From: Pseudomonas grandcourensis
Lineage (GTDB): Bacteria; Pseudomonadota; Gammaproteobacteria; Pseudomonadales; Pseudomonadaceae
Length of the DNA stretch: 64,000 nucleotides
Reading direction: 5' to 3'
NCBI RefSeq assembly: GCF_039909015.1
Contig: NZ_CP150919.1
Location: forward strand, 1,216,501-1,280,500
Under the pieces are notes generated by a model, which searched no databases, was not told the DNA's origin, and was given only the letters and a program-made list of their open reading frames with translations. Both the position numbers and the translations under genes were made by a program. This document shows positions 17,501 through 25,258 of the stretch, piece by piece (position 1 is the first letter of the stretch; each line of letters starts with the position of its first letter).

Positions 17501-19216
17501 TCGATCAGGCCGTGCATCCGCCGGCAAAACCACGTCGGTTCGTTGATAAGGGCTGAGGTCAGGGTTCCACAGCCGTGTCTCACCGTTTGCCAACTGCACC
17601 GGTTTCAGACTTTCGAAGAACGGCGAGAGCTTTGCTCGCGCGACATTGCCGATTGCGCCGCCTGCCGCAAATGCGCCCAACTGGACGACGCTTTCCAGCA
17701 CGCTGATGGTCTGTTCTGCCGCCTCGGCAAAATGACCTTCGGCCAGGTCGACGATACCCTCGACCACTTCATCGGTCAGTTGCCAGGCGGTGTAGGCCAG
17801 CATCAGTTCGCCCAGACCGGGGACAAGCGGCGTGGCCACCAGCAGCGCGACGTTGAGAATGTCCGACAGCATTTTTTCCAGGTTATCCCACCACGCCCAA
17901 CGCGCCATGCGGTCGGCGTACTCGGTGGAAATCGCGATTTCCCGCCCGTCGTTGAGAATCTTGTTGAGCTTCTGGCGGTAGTAGTAGCCCCAAAGATCAT
18001 TCTTGAACACAGTCTCTCGGTCGGTCCTGACGCTCGACAGGCTGAACTTCAAGTCGGGGTTGGCCACGGGTGTTTCGCGCCAACTGGGCAAGTTGGAACC
18101 AGGTGGAGCCTGCTGCCAGGTGATTGTGCTCAGGCGGTCATTCAGTCCGGCAAAGAACTGTCCGCGTTGCTGATGGGGCACGAACTGGCTGAAGTACTGT
18201 TGATAACTTTTGCTGGAGGCGCCATCGCGCAGCTGGCGTGTCAGTTGCGCCATGAAATCGAGCGTCGACGGGTACAGCTTGAGCGGGTGCTCCGGGTCAT
18301 GGGGAACATACGCCAGGACCGGGACGGTACTTGTGGAGGTGTATACATCAGGGGCGATCAGCACAATCCCAACCAGCCGCGTGTCCATCATCGACAGGTT
18401 GTAATAGCCGACGGGCTGCCCGCGCCATTGCATTTTTGAGCGATCGTCGAGCATGCTTTGCACGACGTCATAGGCCTCCTGGTCGATGTCCTTTTTCATC
18501 AGGGCCATTTGTGCCGCAACGTTCAACGCGCTTTTCTGACTGCGAATGACGGTGTAACGCAGGTAATTGCTCGCCACTCTGTTGGTCGACAGCAAAAAAT
18601 CGTTCAGATGCTGTTGGTATCTGGCACCGATGTTCAGTTCGCGGCACAGTGATTTGAACTGATCGATGCTCAGCTTGTGCTTGAGGTGTTTGACCCCGAA
18701 ATGCCCGCGAGCGTCGGGGCGGGTGATGAACTCGGAGTCTTGGCTAAATGACTCGTCGAGCGAAAAGTTATGCAGGGCGGCGTCCAGCAGCGAGACGGTT
18801 CGGCTGGTGACTCCGCCTGAAAAGTCATGCACCCACCAGGATGTTTTCACCGGTGCATACAATCGCAGCCAGGTCTGCTCGACATCGTCGTCGACGCCGA
18901 AGCGGTCCTTCAGCGCCTGTTGCAGGATGGGCCGGGCAAACCCGTAGACATCCTGCAGTTCGCTCAGTGCGCGATCTACCTGGTTTTGCGCAGTCCAGCT
19001 GAGCCTGATGTCATTCTTCAGTCGTTGCTGCAGCGCCCGGGTGGCTTCCCGTAGCGGGGCTGGAAGGATCACCCGGTCGGCTTTCAGTTCATCGACACGA
19101 GCGATGGAAGTCTCTTTCAGCCAGTAAGGGATAGCCTGTTTGACCCGTTCAAAATGGATACTTTTATCGGCCAGCTCATTGGCGAGTGAGTCTGGAGTTT
19201 TATCGGGGTTGGGCAT
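14561..19216 (-). CDS. Giant toxin/effector with LRR and NEL-type E3 ubiquitin ligase region
   Basis: 1551 residues, no signal peptide. Residues 1-440 resemble the dermonecrotic-toxin-like DUF6543 body seen in large Pseudomonas proteins (WWVHDFSGGVTSRTVSLLDA; VPVLAYVPHDPEHPLKLYPS). Residues 445-530 hold two hydrophobic segments (ILNVALLVATPLVPGLGELM; VVQLGAFAAGGAIG). Residues about 1050-1180 are leucine-rich repeats (FPNLRELNANHCELTRLPDS; LETLELDDNPLTLLPDIGRM). The C-terminal 330 residues resemble an NEL domain as in IpaH/SspH; C1317 in RCADAG fits the catalytic CxD motif. NEL enzymes ubiquitinate host proteins. Delivery route unknown: no secretion genes nearby. The ribosome site is weak, and an inverted repeat lies just upstream. 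Confidence 0.75.
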   Translation of the reverse strand: MPNPDKTPDSLANELADKSIHFERVKQAIPYWLKETSIARVDELKADRVILPAPLREATRALQQRLKNDIRLSWTAQNQVDRALSELQDVYGFARPILQQALKDRFGVDDDVEQTWLRLYAPVKTSWWVHDFSGGVTSRTVSLLDAALHNFSLDESFSQDSEFITRPDARGHFGVKHLKHKLSIDQFKSLCRELNIGARYQQHLNDFLLSTNRVASNYLRYTVIRSQKSALNVAAQMALMKKDIDQEAYDVVQSMLDDRSKMQWRGQPVGYYNLSMMDTRLVGIVLIAPDVYTSTSTVPVLAYVPHDPEHPLKLYPSTLDFMAQLTRQLRDGASSKSYQQYFSQFVPHQQRGQFFAGLNDRLSTITWQQAPPGSNLPSWRETPVANPDLKFSLSSVRTDRETVFKNDLWGYYYRQKLNKILNDGREIAISTEYADRMARWAWWDNLEKMLSDILNVALLVATPLVPGLGELMLAYTAWQLTDEVVEGIVDLAEGHFAEAAEQTISVLESVVQLGAFAAGGAIGNVARAKLSPFFESLKPVQLANGETRLWNPDLSPYQRTDVVLPADARPDRQGFHQHRGRRILRLNNQHFEVLDDPVSGQQRIRHPQRFDAYAPTLRHNGQGAWICETENPREWEGTTLMRRLGHTTDAFSDTQLEQIRQISGTEEAELRKMHIEHAPPPPLLTDTLQRLGAPVNPPAVLSPEITLLFSDFPDLPARIVENIMAGATPSELQHIERKLRLPLRLKTQARELQFEVQSVRAAQGLYLDALSNIDTERLALGALRFNTDMFGDLRIEIRQGTLDGELRCSAGPEDATQVRVLIRDNSGKYQVRDASNQPIHNADVFFEALLHAMGNEGKKALGYKPGDARFFRQWVIAKSAPPSERRTVLATPPIRPVVEHETMLLVRGGSLSKEGKTLHERIQDLHPHFSEAEVEVFAQALNTRGEPLRAMDEQEKDLAELREILNHWERQQPYSSVSDNRGFLGGGGRHIVERLIDCYERKNTVLGTRTDPYSYSLDLSRELIPLDLETWWSKRPKLKKYLDKVTVLKLDNTRFSSELYGVLKDFPNLRELNANHCELTRLPDSIGAMHRLECLRMSSNAITLDPPAVEKLRNLTYLETLELDDNPLTLLPDIGRMPRLNTVGLRNTGITAWPTGTFTRRRPQEFVLDMRGNPINLIPEVIHQSPNAWVVGQTRLDIENLSVSDRLRFNQIRQWLGLPNEIGASPVIDMPPTISIWTGAPDVRPERIQHWEELKHEPDSGPFLSFVNGAEGFADYRAGGESRTQLLDRLWRMLDAVYIDTQLREKLFTMAKDPVRCADAGAQLFNNMGIEVLAFEAHAYSTDPEILENKLVMLAKGSARLELVNDIARADLSSREGNPDEVEVYLAYQTGLAERLGLPWQSESMLYRPVSGVTDDMIDNAYDTVLSMEKDDGLVNRMLELDFWERFLRETYPSQFEENKQLYLSKSERIDTLLSTQLEWVYSTQLTKIQRMGLRNKLIELMNDFSIQEDVVFSGIPISEDIYNRLLINLGDEEKELARRLTREAMTRANI

Positions 19217-19225
19217 TTTCTGATC

Positions 19226-19251
19226 GTCCGTTGATCAATAATGGAACGGAC
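19226..19251. promoter_or_regulatory. Inverted repeat just upstream of the NEL toxin start
   Basis: GTCCGTT (19226-19232) and AACGGAC (19245-19251) are perfect complements separated by 12 nt, ending 10 bp before the toxin ATG. It could be an operator or a leader hairpin near the ribosome site; which one is not decided by the sequence. Confidence 0.4.
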
Positions 19252-19387
19252 AGACTAGGTACGCATGGCCCCCGAAAAAAAGCTCAAAAACTGGTTTGAA
19301 AGGATGTCTTTTTTGCCCCGTTCCTCCAAAAATCAAAGAGTGAAAAATAAATAGTTACCACCACCCCGGTCCCGGTTCTGGTACTGG

Positions 19388-22300
19388 TTAGCGCACAGCC
19401 GTCGCCTGGGTTGGCCTGCACATCGTGTGGGTGCCCGGTTGCAGGTACGGCGTCAGAATCGGTGCCATGCCCTTGAGCACCTGCACCGGTAACGCCGAGG
19501 TGAAGGTGAAGCTTTCCGCCGAGCGGCCCGGCACGTACGCGGTCAGGGTGCCGAAGTGGGTATCGCCGATGTAGAACACGAAGGTGGCCGTGCGGTTGAG
19601 CGATTTCGAACTCAGGATCCGTCCGCCGGAACCGATGGCTTCGATGCGGTTGTCACCGGTACCGGTCTTGCCGCCCATGGCCAGCGGGCTGCCATCCGGC
19701 AGTTTGAAACTGCCAGCCACGCGTTTGGCCGTACCGGCATCCACCACTTGTGAAAGGGCTTCGCGCATGGCGGTCGCCACCTCGGATGGCATCACCCGTT
19801 TGCCGACGTCCGGGTCATTGATCAGTTGCGTTTCATAGGGCGTGTTCGCAGCGAAATGCAGGCTGTCGATGCGCAGGGTTGGCATGCGCACGCCATCGTT
19901 GAGGATGGTGCCGATCAATTCGGCCAGGGCGGCGGGGCGGTCACCGGAGCTGCCGATGGCGGTGGCCAGCGACGGCACCAGGTGGTCGAACGGATAGCCG
20001 ACTTTCTGCCAGCGCTGGTGGATGTCGAGGAACGCTTCGATCTCCAGCATGGTGCGGATGCGACTGTCGCGGGCGCCCTTGTGCCGGCTTTTGAACAGCC
20101 AGCTGTAGACTTCCTGGCGCTCGAACTGGCTGGCTTTGACGATCTCGCTCCACTTGGCGTCGGGGTGATTGAGCAGGTAGCCCATCAGCCACAGGTCCAG
20201 CGGGTGGACCTTGGCGATGAAGCCCTGGTCGGGCAAGTCATAGGAGCCGGGGCCGTAAGCCTCGTAGAGCCGTACAAGACGTTCGTCGGTCAGTTTCTCC
20301 GTGAGCTTGGCGCCCGTGAGGTGCGAGCGTACGAAGGTGTTGAAGCTTTCCTGGCTGGCCTGCGGTAGTAGGTAGCGGTGTACGGCGGCCATGCGGATCG
20401 GGGTCGGGCGCATGCTGTCGAGGAAGGTGTCGAGGCGGTCCTGGGTGTCTTTGTTCTTGTACCTCTTCCAGAACTTGAGCAGGAACGAAGTGCCCTCGCG
20501 GTCGGCGAATTCGGCCAGGTATTCCTGGCGCCGCGGGTCGCTGTCGTCCTTGAGCAGTTCGGCACTGCTGTTGGGGCCGGAGTAGATGGTGTAGCGCACC
20601 AGATCGCGCATCAAGCGAATGAACGGCAGGTTGATCGACTCGCGCAGGGCATCGCGCAGGGCCGGTATCCGGCCGTTGTCTTCCTTGCGGAAGTTGTGGA
20701 ACACATGCAAACCGCCCCCGGTGAAAAACGCCTCGCCGGGGCTGGCGGAGTATTTGCGGTCCAGGGCTGCGCCGAGCATTTTCTGCAGGTCGCGGTCCTT
20801 GTTCTCGATCAGGTAATCGACGGCCCAGCGGCTCAGGCGGTCCTGATCCGGTACGTCGACTTTCTTCAGTTCCGGAACGGTCATGCCGGCATATTTGTCG
20901 TGCAGCTCGGCGATGATTTGCAGGTAGGTGGTCAGCACGCGCATTTTCGCGGTGGAGCCCAGTTCCAGCTTGCTGCCTTCGTTGATGTCGAAGGGCTGGT
21001 CGGTGCTGTCGGTCTGTACCCGAACCCGGGAGCCGTCCGGGGTCAGTTCGAACAAGGTGAAGCTGTAGCGCACCTGGGTGGTGCTGGTGGTGGTCAGGAG
21101 GCGTTCGCCGATCAGGCCGATTTGCGTGGCAAACTCAGGGTCGGCGAGTTTTTTCAGGTACGCGGTGGCCTCGCTTTGCAACTCGCCTTGCAGGGTGCTG
21201 GTGGCGGAGAGGTCGAGGCGGTCGAGGTCATACAGCGGACGATTGAGCATCCCGGCCAAACGGCTGCGCGCGACGCTGATGCCCTTGTTGGTTTCAATCG
21301 GTTGAATGGTCGGCTGGGTGGCCCAGTCGCGGTAGGTCACTTTGCTGGCCAGGGCGGCGGCGGCGAACTCGGCGTCGATCACATTGTTTTGCGCCAGCAG
21401 GCGAATATGGCTGTCGGTGAGGTCGGCCAGTTCATCGTGACCCTTGGTCAGGTAGTGCGAGGGGCGGCGTTGGGCAATCATCAGCGACAGCATTTCGCGC
21501 AGGGCCAGGCCTTTTTCCGCCATGGTTTTTGGATCCGTCGCGGTGCTGGACAGCGCTTCGTTGGCCTGATTGAAGTCGGAGCCGTACCACACGCGCAACC
21601 CTTCTGCCATGCCATGCACTTCACCATGGCCCGGTACGGCCGACAGCGGCACGCTGTTGAGGTAGTCGCGCACCACATTCTGCCGGGCTTCGAGGGTTTG
21701 TGGCCCGGCCTGGTAGGCACGCACGGTAGCTGAAATCATCTGGCGAATCTTTTCCGCACCATTGACCGTCAAACCATCGGGGGAATGCCGGTACTTCTCC
21801 AACTGTGTGGCCAGGGTACTGCCACCGGCGGATTGGCCGGGCACGTGCAATATCTTGGCCACCTGGGACCACGCCGCCATGCCAAACCGCGGCCAGTCTA
21901 CCGCCGGGTTGGCCAGCGGTTGTTTTGGATCCAGCAGGAAGCGGTTTTCGATGAACAGCAGGCTGTTGACCACCACCGGCGGGATCGAGGCAAATGTTGA
22001 ATAAAGCTGCTGTGGATAGTTGTACTGGTACAGCGGCGCTGCACGGCAATCGGTGATCGACAGACCGGCCTGGATTTTCTCGGTATAAGGCACGAACAGG
22101 CCCTTGTCGCTGTACTTCAACAGCGCCGGGGAAAAGCGGGTTTGCGCCTCGACGACGAAATCGCGCTTGATCAGGCGCGGCAGGAACTCATCCAGCGAGC
22201 TGTAGCCCAGGCGCCGATCGAACGGACCGTCCCCCGGATAGCGAATCGCATCGCTGGGGCCGGGTTTGAGCTCATAGCTCAGGGACGCGGCGTATTTGCT

Positions 22301-22516
22301 GACTTCCCGGGCCTGGAACTTCGAGGTACGCATTTCCCTCGTCGCCGCCAGCCCCACGACAACCGCGATTATCAAAAGCAATAGCCAGAACGCTCCCCAT
22401 CCGTGCCTGGAGCGACGGGGTTTTTCAGGTGTAGGCGCTTCATCCTCTCGTTCATTCGGAACCACGGCTTTACTCGAATCGGTTTGCCACAAAGCGCCCA
22501 TAGTCGACTGATCCAT
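19388..22516 (-). CDS. Very large class A penicillin-binding protein (GT51 glycosyltransferase plus transpeptidase)
   Basis: 1042 residues. A cytoplasmic tail rich in charge (1-38) precedes one membrane helix (about 41-60). The GT51 domain is seen from about 165-310, with the catalytic-type LLFIENRFL and GGSTLATQLEK motifs. The penicillin-binding domain has the SxxK serine in GSTAKMR (about residue 520) and KTGTGDN (about 950). The stretch between these two motifs, about 430 residues, is longer than in PBP1a/1b/1c. It should polymerise and cross-link peptidoglycan in the periplasm. It stands alone, without a recognisable partner gene. An internal ATG 15 nt downstream is an equally possible start. 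Confidence 0.8.
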   Translation of the reverse strand: MDQSTMGALWQTDSSKAVVPNEREDEAPTPEKPRRSRHGWGAFWLLLLIIAVVVGLAATREMRTSKFQAREVSKYAASLSYELKPGPSDAIRYPGDGPFDRRLGYSSLDEFLPRLIKRDFVVEAQTRFSPALLKYSDKGLFVPYTEKIQAGLSITDCRAAPLYQYNYPQQLYSTFASIPPVVVNSLLFIENRFLLDPKQPLANPAVDWPRFGMAAWSQVAKILHVPGQSAGGSTLATQLEKYRHSPDGLTVNGAEKIRQMISATVRAYQAGPQTLEARQNVVRDYLNSVPLSAVPGHGEVHGMAEGLRVWYGSDFNQANEALSSTATDPKTMAEKGLALREMLSLMIAQRRPSHYLTKGHDELADLTDSHIRLLAQNNVIDAEFAAAALASKVTYRDWATQPTIQPIETNKGISVARSRLAGMLNRPLYDLDRLDLSATSTLQGELQSEATAYLKKLADPEFATQIGLIGERLLTTTSTTQVRYSFTLFELTPDGSRVRVQTDSTDQPFDINEGSKLELGSTAKMRVLTTYLQIIAELHDKYAGMTVPELKKVDVPDQDRLSRWAVDYLIENKDRDLQKMLGAALDRKYSASPGEAFFTGGGLHVFHNFRKEDNGRIPALRDALRESINLPFIRLMRDLVRYTIYSGPNSSAELLKDDSDPRRQEYLAEFADREGTSFLLKFWKRYKNKDTQDRLDTFLDSMRPTPIRMAAVHRYLLPQASQESFNTFVRSHLTGAKLTEKLTDERLVRLYEAYGPGSYDLPDQGFIAKVHPLDLWLMGYLLNHPDAKWSEIVKASQFERQEVYSWLFKSRHKGARDSRIRTMLEIEAFLDIHQRWQKVGYPFDHLVPSLATAIGSSGDRPAALAELIGTILNDGVRMPTLRIDSLHFAANTPYETQLINDPDVGKRVMPSEVATAMREALSQVVDAGTAKRVAGSFKLPDGSPLAMGGKTGTGDNRIEAIGSGGRILSSKSLNRTATFVFYIGDTHFGTLTAYVPGRSAESFTFTSALPVQVLKGMAPILTPYLQPGTHTMCRPTQATAVR

Positions 22517-22631
22517 TCACGCAGATTGATCGGACTTGAATGAAGCTTAGACGGTGGTTGGCGGGGGGGAAGAAAATGTGAAGGGCAAAATGATGCACGG
22601 ACACACCAATAATTGGGCCGGATGGAGCCAT

Positions 22632-22767
22632 TGTGGCGAGGGGGCTTGCCCCCGTTCGGCTGCGAAGCAGTCGTAAATCCGGTATTTGCGGTGTGTCTGA
22701 TACAACAGTGGTTGCCTGATCGAGGGGCCTGCTTCGCAGTCCAACGGGGGCAAGCCCCCTCGCCACA
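22632..22767. repeat. REP doublet, family A, downstream of the RAYT
   Basis: Same doublet as at 2594: TGTGGCGAGGGGGCTTGCCC at the left end and its complement (to GCCACA) at the right end. It starts 28 bp beyond the RAYT stop codon. With the copy at 23378 it brackets the RAYT gene. Confidence 0.9.
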
Positions 22768-22792
22768 AAGTGCTTGGTATACGGGCGTCTGT

Positions 22793-23251
22793 TTACAGCC
22801 AGCACGCATCCCAGAGCGGGTAGTCGCCAATTTTATCCACAAGCCCCGCCCTAAGTGGATTGGCAACGATGTAGCGAGCGAACGGTAGAAGATCTTCTCC
22901 GTCGCGGATGGCCCGGTCGTGGTAGCCGGTTTGCCAGAGCGGGCCATGGCGGCCGGTGATTTCGTTCACTTCACGGGTGCAGCGTGACTTGATGGCTCCG
23001 ATGACACGCCCAAGATTGTCTTCTTCCAACTGCATCAACCAATGAAAGTGATCGGGCATGACCACCCATGCGATGGAGTTCACTACGTTGGTTTCATCAG
23101 CTCGGCGCAGTTCTGCAACAAGTAAGCGTCCCAAATGCCAATCCGAAAAGAGCGGTTGGCGATCATGGACAACAGCGGTGATGAGATATGCCCGGCCACA
23201 CTCGGAATATCGGCCTAGACGCAAGCGGTGGGAGTTGGGTTGAGATGGCAT
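22793..23251 (-). mobile_element. REP-associated tyrosine transposase (RAYT, Y1 HUH family)
   Basis: 152-residue coding gene from the ATG at 23251 (AAGGGA 8 nt upstream); the frame runs on upstream to 23449 but that part is translation of REP DNA. Landmarks: CGRAYLITAVVHDRQPLF near the N-terminus, the HUH motif in MPDHFHWL (H68, H70), WQTGYHDRAIRDGEDL with the candidate catalytic Y110, and ARYIVANPLRAGLV near the end, all characteristic of RAYTs in pseudomonads. Related proteins cut and join REP single strands. Its two flanking REP doublets and four more copies in the window fit the idea that this enzyme mobilised the family-A repeats. The gene is intact. Confidence 0.93.
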
Positions 23252-23377
23252 TCCATTGCTTCCCTTGAGGTTATTAATTACACATTCAAGGCTAGTACCC
23301 GCTTGTCTCGGGCAGATCTGCATGTGTTGAGTGAAAGCTCTGATACCTGTGAAGGAATGACGGCATGAGAAGGCTGT

Positions 23378-23510
23378 TGTGGCGAGGGGGCTTGCCCCCG
23401 TTCGGCTGCGAAGCAGTCGCAAAACAGATAAACACGGTGTGTCAGACAATCACCAGTCGCAGTTTTTAGCGCCGCTTCGCAGCGCAACGGGGGCGAGCCC
23501 CCTCGCTACA
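23378..23510. repeat. REP doublet, family A, upstream of the RAYT
   Basis: Left unit TGTGGCGAGGGGGCTTGCCC, right unit the complement with two base changes (GGGGGCGAG, GCTACA). It lies 127 bp before the RAYT start codon. A REP-RAYT-REP arrangement is typical of resident RAYTs. Confidence 0.88.
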
Positions 23511-23602
23511 GGTGCTGCTGCGGCTGAAGCGCGGTGGCGGTCTGTAATGGCCGGATTAGAGCCTTTTATAGGGCAAGTACGACTTTGGCAGGGGCATGAC
23601 GA

Positions 23603-23619
23603 TGCACCATTGTTGTGCA
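23603..23619 (+). promoter_or_regulatory. NtrC-like binding site upstream of amino acid permease
   Basis: TGCACCATTGTTGTGCA is a 17-bp dyad matching the classical NtrC site TGCACCA-N3-TGGTGCA with one mismatch. It lies about 150 bp upstream of the permease start. I find no good sigma-54 -24/-12 element between it and the gene, so nitrogen control is only suggested. Confidence 0.4.
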
Positions 23620-23668
23620 ATACTCGGCGCCGTTTTTCCCACTGATCTTGCGGGTTTTTCCTACAAGA

Positions 23669-23693
23669 CGGTTCTGCCCACGAAGCAGAACCG
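23669..23693 (+). promoter_or_regulatory. Leader hairpin of the amino acid permease
   Basis: CGGTTCTGC (23669-23677) and GCAGAACCG (23685-23693) form a perfect 9-bp stem with a 7-nt loop, 78 nt before the permease ATG. It has no T run, so it is not a simple terminator; it could be an operator dyad or a structured 5' leader. Confidence 0.5.
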
Positions 23694-23771
23694 GTTCGGG
23701 AAGCAATGGCTTATCGGTCAGCGCTTCGCTACTCCGTGGTCATATCCAATAACAAGACGAGGATGTCCCCC

Positions 23772-25193
23772 ATGCCCGTAGGCAATCACCTGCCACACGG
23801 CGAGACCGCTCAGGGCGGTCCGCTTAAACGTGAACTCGGCGAGCGGCATATCCGCCTGATGGCACTCGGTGCCTGTATCGGCGTCGGCCTGTTCCTGGGT
23901 TCAGCCAAGGCCATCGAAATGGCCGGCCCGGCCATCATGCTTTCTTACATCATTGGCGGTCTGGCGATCCTGGTGATCATGCGCGCCCTCGGCGAGATGG
24001 CCGTGCACAACCCGGTTGCCGGCTCGTTCAGCCGTTACGCCCAGGACTACCTCGGCCCGCTGGCAGGCTTCCTGACCGGCTGGAACTACTGGTTCCTGTG
24101 GCTGGTGACCTGCGTCGCGGAAATCACGGCCGTGGCGGTCTACATGGGCATCTGGTTCCCCGATGTGCCACGCTGGATCTGGGCGCTCGCTGCGCTTATC
24201 AGCATGGGCTCGATCAACCTGATCGCGGTCAAGGCTTTCGGTGAGTTCGAGTTCTGGTTTGCCCTGATCAAGATCGTCACCATCATCGCGATGGTGTTCG
24301 GCGGCATCGGCATCATCGCCTTCGGTTTCGGCAACGACGGTGTGGCGTTGGGTATTTCCAATCTGTGGACCCACGGCGGCTTCATGCCCAACGGCGTGCA
24401 AGGCGTATTGATGTCCCTGCAAATGGTGATGTTTGCCTACCTGGGCGTGGAGATGATCGGCCTGACCGCCGGTGAAGCGAAGAACCCGCAAAAGACCATC
24501 CCCAATGCCATCGGCTCGGTGTTCTGGCGGATTCTGCTGTTCTACGTCGGTGCGTTGTTCGTGATCCTGTCGATCTACCCGTGGAACGAAATCGGCACCC
24601 AGGGCAGCCCGTTCGTGATGACCTTCGAGCGCCTGGGCATCAAGACCGCGGCGGGCATCATCAACTTCGTGGTGATCACCGCGGCGCTGTCGTCCTGCAA
24701 CGGCGGCATCTTCAGTACCGGGCGCATGCTCTACAGCCTGGCGCAGAACGGCCAGGCCCCGGCCGGCTTTGCCAAGACCTCGAACAACGGCGTGCCGCGT
24801 CGTGCATTGCTGCTGTCGATTGGTGCGTTGCTGCTGGGCGTGTTGCTCAACTATCTGGTGCCGGAAAAAGTGTTTGTCTGGGTGACGGCGATTGCCACCT
24901 TCGGCGCGATCTGGACCTGGGCGATGATCCTGCTGGCCCAGTTGAAATTCCGCAAAGGCCTGAGCGCCAGCGAAGCGGCAGGCCTGAAATACCGCATGTG
25001 GCTGTACCCGATCAGCTCGTACCTGGCGCTGGCGTTCCTGGTGCTGGTAGTCGGCCTGATGGCGTACTTCCCGGACACCCGCGTGGCGCTGTATGTGGGC
25101 CCTGCGTTCCTGGTGCTGCTGACGGTGTTGTTCTACGTGTTCAAGCTGCAACCGACGAATGTTTCGCAAGGTGCGGCGCGTTCGGTTTCGTAA
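23772..25193 (+). CDS. Amino acid permease, AAT family (ProY-like)
   Basis: 473 residues with twelve hydrophobic segments. The opening HIRLMALGACIGVGLFLGSA and the block LQMVMFAYLGVEMIGLTAGE are family signatures; the sequence tracks E. coli ProY closely, including NLWTHGGFMPNG and FVILSIYPWNEIGTQGSPFV. It should import a proline- or histidine-type amino acid by proton symport; the exact substrate cannot be read. The start at 23772 has GAGGA 9 nt upstream; the ATG at 23763 would sit on top of that ribosome site. Upstream are an NtrC-like site and a leader hairpin. A strong terminator follows. Confidence 0.85.
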   Translation: MPVGNHLPHGETAQGGPLKRELGERHIRLMALGACIGVGLFLGSAKAIEMAGPAIMLSYIIGGLAILVIMRALGEMAVHNPVAGSFSRYAQDYLGPLAGFLTGWNYWFLWLVTCVAEITAVAVYMGIWFPDVPRWIWALAALISMGSINLIAVKAFGEFEFWFALIKIVTIIAMVFGGIGIIAFGFGNDGVALGISNLWTHGGFMPNGVQGVLMSLQMVMFAYLGVEMIGLTAGEAKNPQKTIPNAIGSVFWRILLFYVGALFVILSIYPWNEIGTQGSPFVMTFERLGIKTAAGIINFVVITAALSSCNGGIFSTGRMLYSLAQNGQAPAGFAKTSNNGVPRRALLLSIGALLLGVLLNYLVPEKVFVWVTAIATFGAIWTWAMILLAQLKFRKGLSASEAAGLKYRMWLYPISSYLALAFLVLVVGLMAYFPDTRVALYVGPAFLVLLTVLFYVFKLQPTNVSQGAARSVS

Positions 25194-25211
25194 GCGCCAA
25201 CGCTTGAAATG

Positions 25212-25247
25212 AAAAAGCCCCGGTCGTAACTGATCGGGGCTTTTTTT
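25212..25247. terminator. Bidirectional Rho-independent terminator
   Basis: AAAAAGCCCCG (25212-25222) and CGGGGCTTTTTTT (25235-25247) give a GC stem with T runs on both strands. It ends the permease on the plus strand and the opgC-like gene on the minus strand. Confidence 0.92.
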
Positions 25248-25258
25248 GGTTTTGAAGA

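Noticed and set aside
19217..19387. Hrp-box search upstream of the NEL toxin gene
   Set aside because: I find no GGAACC-N15/16-CCAC on the minus strand here, and none before 42058 for the second toxin gene, so type III co-regulation is not supported.
23252..23449. N-terminal extension of the RAYT frame
   Set aside because: The added 66 residues are read from the REP doublet. The ATG at 23251 has AAGGGA at the right distance and starts the conserved part.
23549..23564. Possible sigma-54 promoter TGGCCGGATTAGAGC before the permease
   Set aside because: GG and GC are 10 nt apart, but both boxes are poor and it lies upstream of the NtrC-like site, the wrong order for a normal enhancer.
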